This document shows, one piece after another, positions 25,457 through 35,126 of a DNA stretch of 64,000 bases. The DNA is from Pseudomonas fluorescens. GTDB taxonomy: Bacteria > Pseudomonadota > Gammaproteobacteria > Pseudomonadales > Pseudomonadaceae. The notes beneath the pieces were generated by a model. It saw only the letters and a list, made by a program, of their open reading frames with translations, was not told the origin of the DNA and made no database searches. Where the stretch lies: assembly GCA_902825215.1 (NCBI GenBank), contig LR782234.1, positions 1,302,001 to 1,366,000 of the forward strand, given 5' to 3'. Position 1 is the first letter of the stretch; every line of letters begins with the position of its first letter. Made by a program: the position numbers and the translations under genes.

Positions 25457-27535
25457 TCAAACCTCAGCCAGCGAAATGAGAGTACCCTGTTTTTCCATGC
25501 TCTGGTGTTGCGTATCATCAAAATCAGGGTGGTGGGTATGGAAAGTGCTCAGCGTCAGATTGTCCAAGTGAAATCGGTATGATTTAATTTTGCGAATAAT
25601 TTCATTCCTGGTGCGATCAGGCAGTGTGACAGCATCGTTATCCAGAATCCTTTGGTAGAATTTGATATTGTCCGTTAGTGCGGTTCGCGCCTTGCCTACA
25701 ACTACGATTTTTCTGCATTCATAATGGCAGTTGGATGGATCAGGCTTCGGAATAGCGTCGCCGAAATCACGACCTTTGATGCATGGAGGGAGGTTGTCTT
25801 GACGAAACTGCTCAGCAGTCACGCAATAGGTACCGACAGCCGTCCGTTTGATGAATAGTGGTTTTCCGCCCGCCAGGAGGTTGGACACGTAATCGAAAAC
25901 TGAAAGCGGGATACGTCGGCCTTCAAAATCGTCGGGCTTCGCCGCCATTTGCTCTGATATTCGAATCGCTGTTTGACCGGAATACGAACCTTCACGGATG
26001 GCGGCAATAATTTCTTTGAGCTCTTCGGTAAAAGAGTGCTCTATCGTCATCGCCACTGTCCTAACCATGGCCGGGTTGCGCGCAATATATTGCATCGTCA
26101 TCTTGAAAGTTTTATGGCCGAAAAGTGCTCGGATCAAGTCGATATTACGTTCGTCCTGGTTGATCAAAATTTCCGCAATGGTTTTTCGAAATCTGTGAAC
26201 GTGCAAACGCTCGATGGGTAGTTCTTCGCGAAGCTGAGCGACAACGTGATCAAGGATTTGCGGGGTAAACTGCTGAATTTCATTAGGCATTCTCTTGCTT
26301 GCATTACTGCGAAACAGCCAATGCCGCTGACTTTTACGACCTATGTTGCGAAGTTTACTGTACGCTATGGCACTTTGAGCAATAAAATCCGGTAAAGGTA
26401 GGTGTTCGATTTCACCGTTGTAGTTAGGGTCATTCGCGGTTTTGAATCGCACAATGCGTAACCAGAAATTCCCTGTGCCTTCTGCATTATCGTTGGTAAT
26501 GTCGTTAATACTTAACGGAGCCAGCTCGGAAGCCCGTGCCCCGCTAATTAAGGCAATCATTATGAATACGGCATTTCTGACATGATCGAGTGCGGTGTAC
26601 CAGTTGGTTTTCCAAGTATATAACCAGTTATTTCCTGCCCGCTGATGGCTCGTTTTTGTACGATTTAGCTCCATAACCGTACGGCCTTCCACCACTACGC
26701 GAAACTTCTTCTCAAGCTCTTCGTCAACTTTTGATCGAGTAATCTTTCCATTCGGATTTGCTTTAAGAACTGCATCAATATGTGGTTCCAGGAGCGCAAG
26801 TTTTGGTGCCGCTTTTTCAATCCAAAAAAGGGCGTATTCCATCAGGTCTGCCAGTTCGTTCTCTGAAAAAGAAACCCAGGTCTGATATGTTCCCTTAAAG
26901 ACATTCATCATGTCCGCTTTGCGCTCAGGGCTTTCCATCTTGTTCAGGGGGATGTTGATTCGGAGCTCTTCAGGGATCAGTCCATTTTCAGAAACGATTA
27001 TCCAAAGTTTCAGGATTCGATACAGCCCGAAATATTGAAATGGGATATTCGAGTTCTTTGCCCTGTCAAGCGCTTCGTTGATGAGCTTGGAGCTTATGAG
27101 TTCAAGGTGTGCTGTATTGACCTCAAGATGGGTGTCTATGAAGAGGTATTTCTCAAGAGCAGTGAAGTCGTTACAGTACGTAAGCGTTGACTTATTGCTG
27201 TTTATGCCATGCATCAGGGAGTTTTCAGGGAGCAGATAGAATGATAGCGCCCTTTTAAGTTCATTCGCACCGGGAACTACGTGCTCGAATCGGATGGAGA
27301 TTACGTCAGAGAAGCGATGAGTATCAAGCTTCCAAGCTGTATCCAGATAGTAGGATGATGGGGTAACAGGAAAGTTTCCTCCACTTGAGGAAAGCTTGTC
27401 GAGTAGCTCACTTCGATGCACCTGAGAGCTATGTTCTGTCTCAAGCAGAAGACTTTCTAGCTCTTGTTCGGCTGCATCAAGTAAGTCAAGTTCAAACTCA
27501 TCCACGAGAGACTGTGCGTATTCTATGTTATTCAT
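25457..27535 (-). CDS. Canonical tyrosine recombinase/integrase, 692 aa
   Basis: A large site-specific integrase. All catalytic positions are intact: Arg334 (GARASEL), a candidate Lys365 (RFKTAND), His447-x-x-Arg450 (HRFR), His474 (FGHKTFKM) and nucleophile Tyr483 (MQYIARNP). An extra C-terminal region of about 200 residues holds four cysteines (TYC, PPC, NC, EC between about 580 and 630), a likely zinc-binding unit. It overlaps the preceding gene's stop by 8 bases, so the two are translationally coupled. It is the best candidate for the active strand-exchange enzyme of the element, acting on the ends near 30130. AT-rich relative to the core. Confidence 0.85.
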   Translation of the reverse strand: MNNIEYAQSLVDEFELDLLDAAEQELESLLLETEHSSQVHRSELLDKLSSSGGNFPVTPSSYYLDTAWKLDTHRFSDVISIRFEHVVPGANELKRALSFYLLPENSLMHGINSNKSTLTYCNDFTALEKYLFIDTHLEVNTAHLELISSKLINEALDRAKNSNIPFQYFGLYRILKLWIIVSENGLIPEELRINIPLNKMESPERKADMMNVFKGTYQTWVSFSENELADLMEYALFWIEKAAPKLALLEPHIDAVLKANPNGKITRSKVDEELEKKFRVVVEGRTVMELNRTKTSHQRAGNNWLYTWKTNWYTALDHVRNAVFIMIALISGARASELAPLSINDITNDNAEGTGNFWLRIVRFKTANDPNYNGEIEHLPLPDFIAQSAIAYSKLRNIGRKSQRHWLFRSNASKRMPNEIQQFTPQILDHVVAQLREELPIERLHVHRFRKTIAEILINQDERNIDLIRALFGHKTFKMTMQYIARNPAMVRTVAMTIEHSFTEELKEIIAAIREGSYSGQTAIRISEQMAAKPDDFEGRRIPLSVFDYVSNLLAGGKPLFIKRTAVGTYCVTAEQFRQDNLPPCIKGRDFGDAIPKPDPSNCHYECRKIVVVGKARTALTDNIKFYQRILDNDAVTLPDRTRNEIIRKIKSYRFHLDNLTLSTFHTHHPDFDDTQHQSMEKQGTLISLAEV

Positions 27536-29921
27536 TCAGGTCACCAGTTTTGAAGATCAGTTTTAGATCACGCATTTCTCGGGGCAAAAGAGGGGAGTTC
27601 GCTGCACGATAACGTATTGCTTCCTGAACTGCATCGTCATCGTTCCAGTTTTCTAGGATGACCTCAATCTCTTCCTGCTCCGCCTCGAGTTGTGATCCAA
27701 ACTCGGTATATGCCCTGTCACGAAGAAGTTCTTCAATATGGGAAAGTCGCTCGATCAAAAAGGGAAGGGAGTCTTCCAGAATTCGTAGTTTACTGCAAAA
27801 AATACAGTGCTCCAGTGCTACACATTTGACACCCTCCTCTAACTTCACTGCTCCAGGCCAATCTGGTTTATGACGATCACTGCAAGCCCACAGCGCCTTT
27901 TCAAAATAAGGGAGGTGGATTATGCTCAAGTCTGAGTTGGCTATTTGGCTTGCCTGCTTACACAACAAACCTTGGAATTTTCTGGCTCGAAGTAATTCGA
28001 CTATCCGTTCCAGTGCTGAACGAAGGCGCTTTGTACGCTTGGCGCGTGCAACTGGTGAGTTATCATAAGACTCATCTGTAGTATCACGTGATTCGTGCCC
28101 CATCATTTGTGACAGGAATGCGTATGGGGTATGATCCGCGTTATAGTAAAGCCATGTCGCCCGAAGCCTACCTGTTAGATTGCTCGCGCTGGTAATTCTA
28201 GCGCCATTTTCAATGACTTCGTGTAAAGACAAAAGTTGATTGACTGCAAAAGCAAAATCACCACCGTAATCTATCGCGCCTACCGCTTGGCCTTCTGCGC
28301 GAGCCCAAGCATTCAAGGGCCTCAGAAACGCATACATACTGTTAACAGGCTTGTTTCTTAGAGGATCTATTAAATGCTCGACATAGGCGGCAAGCGGAGC
28401 TGAGATTTCCTTGGATAACAATATCAAGTTATAAGTTGAGTACGGGTTATCACTGTCCGACGTTGATAACATCTGTTTGGGAGCAAAATAAGGTACGTTT
28501 GCGCCTTGGCCTCTGTTTTTCTCTGCAAAGATCAATTTAATATTTTCTTCAATTGCAGAGGTGAGACCGTGTAGGAAGTTGTTTTTGTCAATATCAACTA
28601 CAGTCTCTTTGTTCCAGCCAGCTTGAAGCATCATGAATAATACTAGGCCGGCGATGTCTTTGGAGTTTGGGTAGTAAAGCTCCATGTGTTCATCCATGGA
28701 AAGCATCATTCCCTCTGTGTCACCCCACTTATTGTTATATTTTGCGCGAACATGTGATAACTTGTGAATTATCATTTTCACAGCGTCATCAAGATTTTCA
28801 TAATTAAACAGTATGGCGCTGCTGTAATCGATCGCAAGACTTTCCCGGCTGGATTTTAGCGGATAGCCGTGTACGATTAACGTTTTGACCACGCGATGCG
28901 GATTCAGTTTGGTGTTCCACCATCCTTTGCCGCTGCCGGGGTGAGGATCGTAATCAGGAGGAACAACGACTTCTACTCCTGAATTCTTGTATAATTCCGC
29001 GAATAGCGCTAAAAAATCAGGATTTTTGGAAAGTGTAAATATTTCGGGATCCGCGCATTTATCTAGTCGCGCCATTAGCTGAGCTTTTACAATCGGCATG
29101 TTGCTCAAAAGCCGATGTTTATACCAGGTAAATATGTCCAGCTTGGTTAGACGCACTATCCAATGATCTCGTAGCTCTTCGAGTGTGTAGGGAACTGCTT
29201 TATCAATTTCGTATCTTCTCGAGACCATTTCACGAAGAGACTCGACGATCTCCTGTGTTGCTTTGGTTAGCGTTGCTACCCCGTCTTCGGATAAAGGTTC
29301 GGTGTCGGAATTACGATCGATTTTCAGATTTGGTAAATTGAGGCTTGGGATGACACCGGTTTCTCTAGCTGCGATTAGGATGCAAGACTTTAGTTTCGAG
29401 GCGTGAATTGCCCCTTTCCCGATCTTATTCAGGTGCTGTGCAAATTTTTTAAATAGACTAGGTGTAATGTCTTTGATATGGCGGATTTGCAGTGGTATAG
29501 CATGTTTGGCGTTGTATAGAGACATGAAGTCGAGGAAGTAAACGATTGCCAGGCGCAGTTGATACGCCCATGCTGAAACTCTGCTGGGTGCACACTTCAC
29601 CATGATGTAGTGAAAGCTGAGGCATATGTTTGTCGTTGGATCCCAGCTCGGATGATTCATGTAGCTGCAGAATACAGATACTCCGTTGGATGCATTTACT
29701 GCTCTGATCGGCAGTTCCGATATGACGCTCGCTTCGTCTTGGCCGCCTTCTTCCGGGCGCGCTCCCGCCTCGACTGCAAGGCCTCCGGTCATTTCCTTGG
29801 GGGTCGCACCGCCGTATTCAGTTGCTAGCGAGGAGGTGCTCTGGCCGCCCGTCTCATCAGGGGTTTTTAGCTGGTCATCGAGAGGCTCAGTCAAGGTAAG
29901 CCTCGCCCGACGGCAGCCCAT
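27528..29921 (-). CDS. Degenerate tyrosine recombinase-like protein, 797 aa, first gene of the recombinase operon
   Basis: Start at 29921, with GAGG six bases upstream. The C-terminal third keeps recombinase features, MMGHESRDTTDESYDNSP (His and a possible Tyr) and LTGRLRATWLYYN (Arg II, His replaced), but the first box reads LQAGWNKETVVDID, lacking the usual Arg. Catalysis is therefore doubtful and it may be a structural or target-recognition partner. The C-terminal part has a Cys cluster (GVKCVALEHCIFCSKL) like the neighbouring integrase. The N-terminal 60 residues are low-complexity. It is the first of four overlapping or abutting genes. Confidence 0.7.
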   Translation of the reverse strand: MGCRRARLTLTEPLDDQLKTPDETGGQSTSSLATEYGGATPKEMTGGLAVEAGARPEEGGQDEASVISELPIRAVNASNGVSVFCSYMNHPSWDPTTNICLSFHYIMVKCAPSRVSAWAYQLRLAIVYFLDFMSLYNAKHAIPLQIRHIKDITPSLFKKFAQHLNKIGKGAIHASKLKSCILIAARETGVIPSLNLPNLKIDRNSDTEPLSEDGVATLTKATQEIVESLREMVSRRYEIDKAVPYTLEELRDHWIVRLTKLDIFTWYKHRLLSNMPIVKAQLMARLDKCADPEIFTLSKNPDFLALFAELYKNSGVEVVVPPDYDPHPGSGKGWWNTKLNPHRVVKTLIVHGYPLKSSRESLAIDYSSAILFNYENLDDAVKMIIHKLSHVRAKYNNKWGDTEGMMLSMDEHMELYYPNSKDIAGLVLFMMLQAGWNKETVVDIDKNNFLHGLTSAIEENIKLIFAEKNRGQGANVPYFAPKQMLSTSDSDNPYSTYNLILLSKEISAPLAAYVEHLIDPLRNKPVNSMYAFLRPLNAWARAEGQAVGAIDYGGDFAFAVNQLLSLHEVIENGARITSASNLTGRLRATWLYYNADHTPYAFLSQMMGHESRDTTDESYDNSPVARAKRTKRLRSALERIVELLRARKFQGLLCKQASQIANSDLSIIHLPYFEKALWACSDRHKPDWPGAVKLEEGVKCVALEHCIFCSKLRILEDSLPFLIERLSHIEELLRDRAYTEFGSQLEAEQEEIEVILENWNDDDAVQEAIRYRAANSPLLPREMRDLKLIFKTGDLNE

Positions 29922-30054
29922 TGATATCCTCTAACCGAACATCTGCACCGCTCGCATGGGATGGATTTGGTCGCACCGCTCCCCCAAAAGCCAAGGCCAA
30001 CCCAAAGTCCTTTGGGCTTGAATCCCGCCACCGCGCTATGACCAAATCTTTCAT
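29887..30054 (-). CDS. Short open frame overlapping the recombinase operon start, 55 aa
   Basis: From the ATG at 30054, with GGGGAG upstream, a 55-residue frame reads MKDLVIARWRDSSPKDFGLA and ends with SGEAYLD at 29887. It overlaps the first 35 bases of the 797-residue gene in another frame, so translation could be coupled. Not recognised as a family. It may be a leader peptide or an unrelated small protein; an inverted repeat CCCAAAGTCCTTTGGG lies inside it (30001-30016). Confidence 0.4.
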   Translation of the reverse strand: MKDLVIARWRDSSPKDFGLALAFGGAVRPNPSHASGADVRLEDINGLPSGEAYLD

Positions 30055-30070
30055 ACTTCACTCCCCATAC

Positions 30071-30136
30071 GTTTACATTTTTTGGATAGTAAACTAAATC
30101 ATTTGGTTTACAAGCTGATGAAAAGCAAACTAAGGT
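30071..30136. other. Element end with recombinase-type inverted repeats, junction with the antiporter gene
   Basis: An AT-rich block holds several copies of the same hexamer: GTTTAC at 30071-30076, GTAAACTA at 30089-30096, TGGTTTAC at 30104-30111 and GCAAACTA at 30125-30132. Pairs are in inverted orientation, as at recombinase binding sites. Downstream of 30133 (a TAA stop in frame) the antiporter coding sequence resumes with GGTTTGATCTTC, so the junction lies near 30125-30136. A weak promoter for the recombinase operon (TTGTAA at 30113-30108, TACTAT at 30091-30086 on the minus strand, 16-base spacing) overlaps the repeats, hinting at autoregulation. Confidence 0.55.
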
Positions 30137-30931
30137 TTGATCTTCCTGCTGCTCGGCCTGCAATTGCCGGACATCATCAAAGCCGTGGTCAGCCACGAGC
30201 CGACCTTGTGGCCAACGCTTCTTTATCGTTGCCTTGATGTGGTGGCGATCTTTCTCGCACTGGTGTTGCTGCGCTTTGTCTGGGTGCAGAGCATCTGGCG
30301 CTTGTCGGTATTGCTGCGACGTTTGCGCGGCAAAGGCGAGCTGACGCAAGTACCGACCGCGCGCTCCTGTTGGTTGCTGACGGTTGGCGGCGTGCGCGGG
30401 GCGGTGACGCTGGCGGGGGTGATGTCGGTGCCGATGCTGATCGGCGCGCAGGCGTTTCCCGAGCGTGATCTGCTGATTTTCATCGCTGCCGGGGTGATTC
30501 TGCTGTCGCTGGTCTCGGCGTGCATCGCTTTGCCGCTGCTGCTGCGCGGTATCGAAAAGAGCCCCGACGACAAACGCCGTCAGGAGGTGCGCGACGCCTG
30601 GCGCAAAACCGCCGAGGCGGCGATTCATGCACTCGAGACCGAGGAGGCCGTTCCCCAGGACGCCGCTCAAGCGGCACTGGCGGCCGAACTGAAGGCGCGG
30701 ATCATGTCCGAATATCGCCATCAACTCGACGTCTTCAATGATTCGGCGGAAGCCCAGGCATTGGCCTTCCAGATGGATCTGCTCGAGCGGCGCTTACGGT
30801 TGAAAGCGCTGCGGGCGCAGCGTCTGGAGCTGTACAGCCTGAGCCGCCATCACCAGATCGGTGATGACGTCCTTAGAGAAGTGCTTGGCGAACTGGACTT
30901 GAGCGAGGCCAATCTGGGGCAGGTGAAATAA
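30134..30931 (+). pseudogene. 3' fragment of a Na+/H+ antiporter gene (PA3660-type), interrupted by the island
   Basis: The frame opens with GLIFLLLGLQLPDIIKAVV and contains transmembrane segments (VVAIFLALVLLRFVWV, LLIFIAAGVILLSLVSAC), then TVGGVRGAVTLAGVMSVP, a conserved region of monovalent cation:proton antiporters, and a long charged cytoplasmic tail. About 265 residues remain; the N-terminal half, which carries the first transmembrane helices, is absent and would lie beyond the other island end. A TAA stop precedes the segment in frame. In P. aeruginosa PAO1 an intact antiporter (PA3660) stands beside the dapC homologue (PA3659), which explains the site. The remnant is presumably not functional. 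Confidence 0.85.
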
Positions 30932-30940
30932 CAGGCGCAT

Positions 30941-30969
30941 TGCCCGCACCAGAAGCTCCGGTGCGGGCA
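30941..30969. terminator. Hairpin between the convergent antiporter remnant and dapC
   Basis: TGCCCGCACC (30941-30950) and GGTGCGGGCA (30960-30969) form a perfect 10-bp stem in the gap between two convergent genes. The T-run is short, so it is probably a bidirectional terminator of moderate strength. Confidence 0.6.
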
Positions 30970-30977
30970 TTGGCCGG

Positions 30978-32177
30978 TTATTGCTGGCGGGTGACGAACG
31001 CGCGAATGCGCTCCGCCGCTTCAACACATTCGGCCAGCGGCGCAACCAGCGCCATACGCACCCGGCCCGCGCCCGGATTGACCCCGTCGACTTCGCGGGA
31101 AAGGTACGAACCTGGCACCACGGTCACGTGCTCCTGCTCAAACAGATCACGGCAGAACGCTGCGTCGTCGCCTTGCACGTTCGGCCACAGGTAAAAGCTG
31201 CCGTCCGGGCGTTGCACATCCATCACCGGGCTGAGGATTGCCAGCACAGCATCGAACTTCTCGCGGTATAGAGCGCGGTTTGCGCGTACGTGAACTTCAT
31301 CGTTCCACGCGGCCACGCTGGCCAGTTGCGTTTGCACCGGCATCGCGCAGCCGTGGTAGGTGCGATACAGCAGGAAGCCTTTGAGGATATCGGCGTCACC
31401 GGCGACGAAACCGGAGCGCAGGCCCGGCAGGTTGGAGCGCTTGGACAGGCTGTGGAACACCACGCAACGCTTGAAGTCCTGGCGGCCCAGTTCAACGCAG
31501 GCCGTGAGCAAACCTGGCGGCGGGGTTTGTTCGTCGAAATACAGTTCGCTGTAGCACTCGTCGGCGGCGATCACGAAGTCGTACTGGTCGGCCAGCGCAA
31601 TCAGCTTTTTCAGGGTTTCAACCGGGATCAACGCGCCGGTCGGATTACCCGGCGAGCACAGAAAGAGAATCTGGCAGCGCTTCCAGATGTCCGGGGAAAC
31701 CGCATCGAAGTCCGGGTTGAAGCCATTCTCGTCGAGGCACGGCAGGTAATGCGGCTTGGCCCCGGCAAGAAACGCCGCGCCTTCGTAGATCTGATAGAAC
31801 GGATTTGGGCTGACCACCAGCGCATCGTCACCACGGTTGACCACGGTCTGGGTGAACGCGAACAGCGCTTCACGGGTGCCGTTGACCGGCAACACATTGC
31901 GCGCCGGATCGATCCAGCCGTTCGGTACGCCGAAACGCCGCTCGCACCAACCGGCGATGGCTTCACGCAGGGCCGGGATACCGAGGGTGGTCGGGTACAC
32001 CGCCATTTGGTCGAGACTGTTGGCCAGTGCTTCGGCGACAAAACTCGGCGAACGGTGTTTCGGCTCGCCGATCGACAGGGCGATCGGGCGCTTGTCGGGG
32101 TTCGGCGTCACGGTGCCGAGCAGGGCACGAAGCTTTTCGAACGGGTACGGCTGGAGCTGGTTCAGAGCGTTGTTCAT
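30978..32177 (-). CDS. dapC: Succinyldiaminopimelate aminotransferase DapC
   Basis: A 399-residue fold-type I pyridoxal-phosphate enzyme that transfers an amino group to N-succinyl-2-amino-6-ketopimelate in the succinylase branch of lysine and peptidoglycan precursor synthesis. SLSKRSNLPGLRSGF carries the Schiff-base lysine, preceded by the NPFYQIYEGAAF and CSPGNPTGALIP regions seen in class I/II aminotransferases. The start at 32177 (GAGG seven bases upstream) is preferred over the longer frame to 32228. It stands next to glnD on the same strand, separated by an inverted REP-type repeat. Length is normal. Confidence 0.9.
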   Translation of the reverse strand: MNNALNQLQPYPFEKLRALLGTVTPNPDKRPIALSIGEPKHRSPSFVAEALANSLDQMAVYPTTLGIPALREAIAGWCERRFGVPNGWIDPARNVLPVNGTREALFAFTQTVVNRGDDALVVSPNPFYQIYEGAAFLAGAKPHYLPCLDENGFNPDFDAVSPDIWKRCQILFLCSPGNPTGALIPVETLKKLIALADQYDFVIAADECYSELYFDEQTPPPGLLTACVELGRQDFKRCVVFHSLSKRSNLPGLRSGFVAGDADILKGFLLYRTYHGCAMPVQTQLASVAAWNDEVHVRANRALYREKFDAVLAILSPVMDVQRPDGSFYLWPNVQGDDAAFCRDLFEQEHVTVVPGSYLSREVDGVNPGAGRVRMALVAPLAECVEAAERIRAFVTRQQ

Positions 32178-32230
32178 GGGGGCCTCGGTCAATGTGGGGC
32201 AAGACTCCAGAACTGAGCCGTTCACCAAAC

Positions 32231-32321
32231 CTGTAGGAGTGAGCCTGCTCGCGATGAGGGCCTCACATTCAATATTTATGCAAGCCGGTGCATCGCCATC
32301 GCGAGCAGGCTCACTCCTACA
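32231..32321. repeat. Inverted pair of REP-type repeats
   Basis: TGTAGGAGTGAGCCTGCTCG, continuing CGAT (32232-32254), is repeated inverted at 32298-32321. The pair sits between dapC and glnD. The same element occurs at 55601-55690 and 62422-62489. It is a classical Pseudomonas extragenic palindrome arrangement, capable of forming a large cruciform or a stable mRNA stem. Confidence 0.85.
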
Positions 32322-32381
32322 AGGGTTTCGGTTAACAGGCTGAAGTCGGAGCGTTCCTTCCCACCGGGGTAATGGATGGGT

Positions 32382-35084
32382 TCAGATACTGATTCGGGAC
32401 AGCTTGATATCCGGTTCCTGATTGACGCTCAACTGCTCGACGATCGCATCCTGCAAGCGGCTGCACAGCAGCGGGTCGGACAGCGGCTGATTGTGCGCGT
32501 CGGTGATAAAGAACACGTCTTCCACGCGCTCGCCCAGGGTCGCAATCTTGGCGTTCTGCAGCGACAGGTCGAACTCGAGGAAAATCCCGCCGATCCGCGC
32601 CAACAGGCCGGGGCGATCGGGCGCCGTCAGTTCGAGTACCGTCACCGGGCGCTGCGCATCGTTGTGAATCGTCACCTGCGGCGCAAAAGCGAAATGCTTG
32701 AGCTGGCGCGGCACGCGGCGCTGAATGATTGTCGGGTAGTCATCGGGGTCACGCAGGGCTTCGGTCAGGCCTTCGCGGATCTGCTTGACCCGCGTCGGGT
32801 TGTCGCCGATCGACTCACCTTCGTTGTCGAGCACGATGTAGGTGTCGAGGGTGAACTGGCTGCTGGAGGTGATGACGCGGGCGTCGTGAATGTTCAGGTT
32901 CAACTGGTCCATGGCCGCCACGGTCACCGCGAAAAAGTCATGCTGATCGGGAGCATAAATGAAGATCTGCGTGCCGCCTTCGAACTCGCGCTGGGTGGTT
33001 TCCTTGATCAGCACCAGCGGCCCGCCATCGACCGGCTGCTGCAGGATCGCATCGCTGTGCCAGGCCACGTCGCCCGCGGTGTGGCGCAGGAAATAATCAT
33101 CGCCCAATTGCGCCCACAACTGCTCGACATCGTCCGGGTCGGTGCCGCCGCGGACCAGGATATCCAGCGCAGCGCTTTGCGTCTGGCGGATCTGTTCTTC
33201 GCGATCCACCGGATTTTCCAGACCACGGCGCAGGGCGCGTTTGGTCTCGGTGTAGAGCTGGCGCAGCAGGCTGGCGCGCCAGGAGTTCCACAGCGTCGGG
33301 TTGGTTGCGTTGATATCCGCCACCGTCAGGACATAGAGATAGTCGAGACGGGTTTCATCGCCGACGGCCAAGGCAAAATCATGGATCACTTGCGGATCGG
33401 ACAAGTCCTTGCGCTGCGCGGTGGTCGACATCACCAGGTGGTTCTGTACCAGCCAGACGATCAGGCGGCTGTCCCACACCGGCAACTGGTGACGCTGGCA
33501 GAACGCCTCGGCATCGACCGCGCCGATTTCCGAGTGGTCGCCATGCCGACCTTTACCAATGTCGTGGTACAGGCCCACCATGTAGATCAGCTCGGGCTTG
33601 GGCAGTTTGGCCATCAACTTGGCGGCCAGCGGGAATTTCTCCGACACCTGGGTGTACTGCAGTTTACGCAGGTGTTTGATCAGGTTCAGCGTGTGCGCAT
33701 CGACTGTATAGATGTGGAACAGGTCGTGCTGCATCTGCCCGACGATAAAACCGAATTCCGGCAGATAACGGCCAAGAATGCCGTAACGGTTCATCCGGCG
33801 CAGGTTGCGGTGGATGCCGATCTTGCACTTGAACAGCTCGATGAACAGGCTGGTGTTGCGAATATCGTTGCGGAAGTTGTCGTCGATCAGGTGGCGGTTT
33901 TCGCGCAGCAGACGAATGGTGTCAGCGCGCACGCCCTTGATTTCCGGCTGCTGGGCCATCAGCACGAAAATTTCCAGCATGGCGAACGGCGTGCGGCGGA
34001 ACACGTTGTCGTTGCGCGCCTCGATATAGCCGTCGTGCAGCTGAAAGCGCGAGTTGATCGGCTGCGGCGGCGCTTCGTCTTCCGGGGCGAGGATGACTTC
34101 TTCGAAGTGCTGGATGATCAAATCGCTGAGCTGAGCAATGCTCATGACCGTGCGGAAGTACTGCTGCATGAAGTTCTCGACCGCCTGCTTGGCGTCGTCG
34201 CCTTCAAATCCGAGCAGGCCGGCGATGGTTCGCTGGTGATCGAACAGCAAGCGGTCCTCGGAACGGCCGGCTAGCATGTGCAGGGCGTAACGCACTTTCC
34301 AGAGAAATTCCTGGGAGGAGGCGAGCAGGGCGTTTTCGCTCTCGACCAGGAAACCTTCGCCGGCGAGGGCGCGCAGGTTCAGGGTGCCGTACTGACGCCG
34401 GGCCACCCAGAGAATCGTCTGGATGTCGCGCAGACCGCCGGGCGAGCCTTTGACGTTGGGTTCAAGGTTGTATTCGGTGTCGTTGTACTTGTGGTGGCGA
34501 GCCTTTTGTTCGGCACGCTTGGCCAGGAAGAACTCCTTGGCCGGCCACATGTGGGCGGTGCTGGTGACGTCGAGCATGCGCTGGCGCAGGCGCTCGGGGC
34601 CACAGATCGTGCGGCTCTCCATCAGATTGGTGACCACGGTCAGATCGGCGCGAGCCTCTTCGGCGCATTCGTCAACCGAACGCACGCTCTGCCCGACTTC
34701 CAGACCGATGTCCCACAGCAAGGTGAGAAAACGCTCGATGGAGTCGCGGAAAATTTCGTGGTCGGCGCTGTCGAGCAGGATCAGCAAATCGATGTCGGAG
34801 TACGGATGCAGTTCACCGCGACCGTAGCCGCCGACGGCGACCAGCGCGATGTCAGCGTCTTCGCTCCAGTCGAACTGCTCCCAGGCCTTTTGCAGGATGT
34901 TATCGACGAACCAGGCACGGTCTTCGATCAGACGGCGAATGTCGCGGCCGTTGCGAAAACGCGTGTCGAGGACCTCGCGGGCCTGGCGGATCGCCTTCTT
35001 GAACGCCGCGATAGGACTCGCTTTGAGGGCCAGTTCAGCCTGGAACTGGCCGCGGTCGAAGAGTTCGGGATCCACCTGCGGCAT
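32382..35084 (-). CDS. glnD: Bifunctional uridylyltransferase/uridylyl-removing enzyme GlnD
   Basis: A 900-residue enzyme that adds UMP to the PII proteins under nitrogen limitation and removes it under nitrogen excess, controlling glutamine synthetase and NtrBC. In order: nucleotidyltransferase domain ([17 protein letters not shown]), then the HD hydrolase domain ([14 protein letters not shown], about residues 505-520), and two C-terminal ACT domains that sense glutamine. The length is usual for pseudomonads. The start has GGAAAG upstream. It lies in a tight arrangement with map upstream, 42 bases away. Confidence 0.95.
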   Translation of the reverse strand: MPQVDPELFDRGQFQAELALKASPIAAFKKAIRQAREVLDTRFRNGRDIRRLIEDRAWFVDNILQKAWEQFDWSEDADIALVAVGGYGRGELHPYSDIDLLILLDSADHEIFRDSIERFLTLLWDIGLEVGQSVRSVDECAEEARADLTVVTNLMESRTICGPERLRQRMLDVTSTAHMWPAKEFFLAKRAEQKARHHKYNDTEYNLEPNVKGSPGGLRDIQTILWVARRQYGTLNLRALAGEGFLVESENALLASSQEFLWKVRYALHMLAGRSEDRLLFDHQRTIAGLLGFEGDDAKQAVENFMQQYFRTVMSIAQLSDLIIQHFEEVILAPEDEAPPQPINSRFQLHDGYIEARNDNVFRRTPFAMLEIFVLMAQQPEIKGVRADTIRLLRENRHLIDDNFRNDIRNTSLFIELFKCKIGIHRNLRRMNRYGILGRYLPEFGFIVGQMQHDLFHIYTVDAHTLNLIKHLRKLQYTQVSEKFPLAAKLMAKLPKPELIYMVGLYHDIGKGRHGDHSEIGAVDAEAFCQRHQLPVWDSRLIVWLVQNHLVMSTTAQRKDLSDPQVIHDFALAVGDETRLDYLYVLTVADINATNPTLWNSWRASLLRQLYTETKRALRRGLENPVDREEQIRQTQSAALDILVRGGTDPDDVEQLWAQLGDDYFLRHTAGDVAWHSDAILQQPVDGGPLVLIKETTQREFEGGTQIFIYAPDQHDFFAVTVAAMDQLNLNIHDARVITSSSQFTLDTYIVLDNEGESIGDNPTRVKQIREGLTEALRDPDDYPTIIQRRVPRQLKHFAFAPQVTIHNDAQRPVTVLELTAPDRPGLLARIGGIFLEFDLSLQNAKIATLGERVEDVFFITDAHNQPLSDPLLCSRLQDAIVEQLSVNQEPDIKLSRISI

Positions 35085-35126
35085 CGATTGGCTTTCCTTT
35101 ATATGGGGCTGGGCGCGTTTATTTGA

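Noticed and set aside
29891..30724. A 277-codon minus-strand frame over the junction
   Set aside because: It runs antisense to the antiporter remnant and crosses the island junction, so it is chance.
32376..34274. A 632-codon plus-strand frame opposite glnD
   Set aside because: Shadow of glnD, which has clear nucleotidyltransferase, HD and ACT domains.
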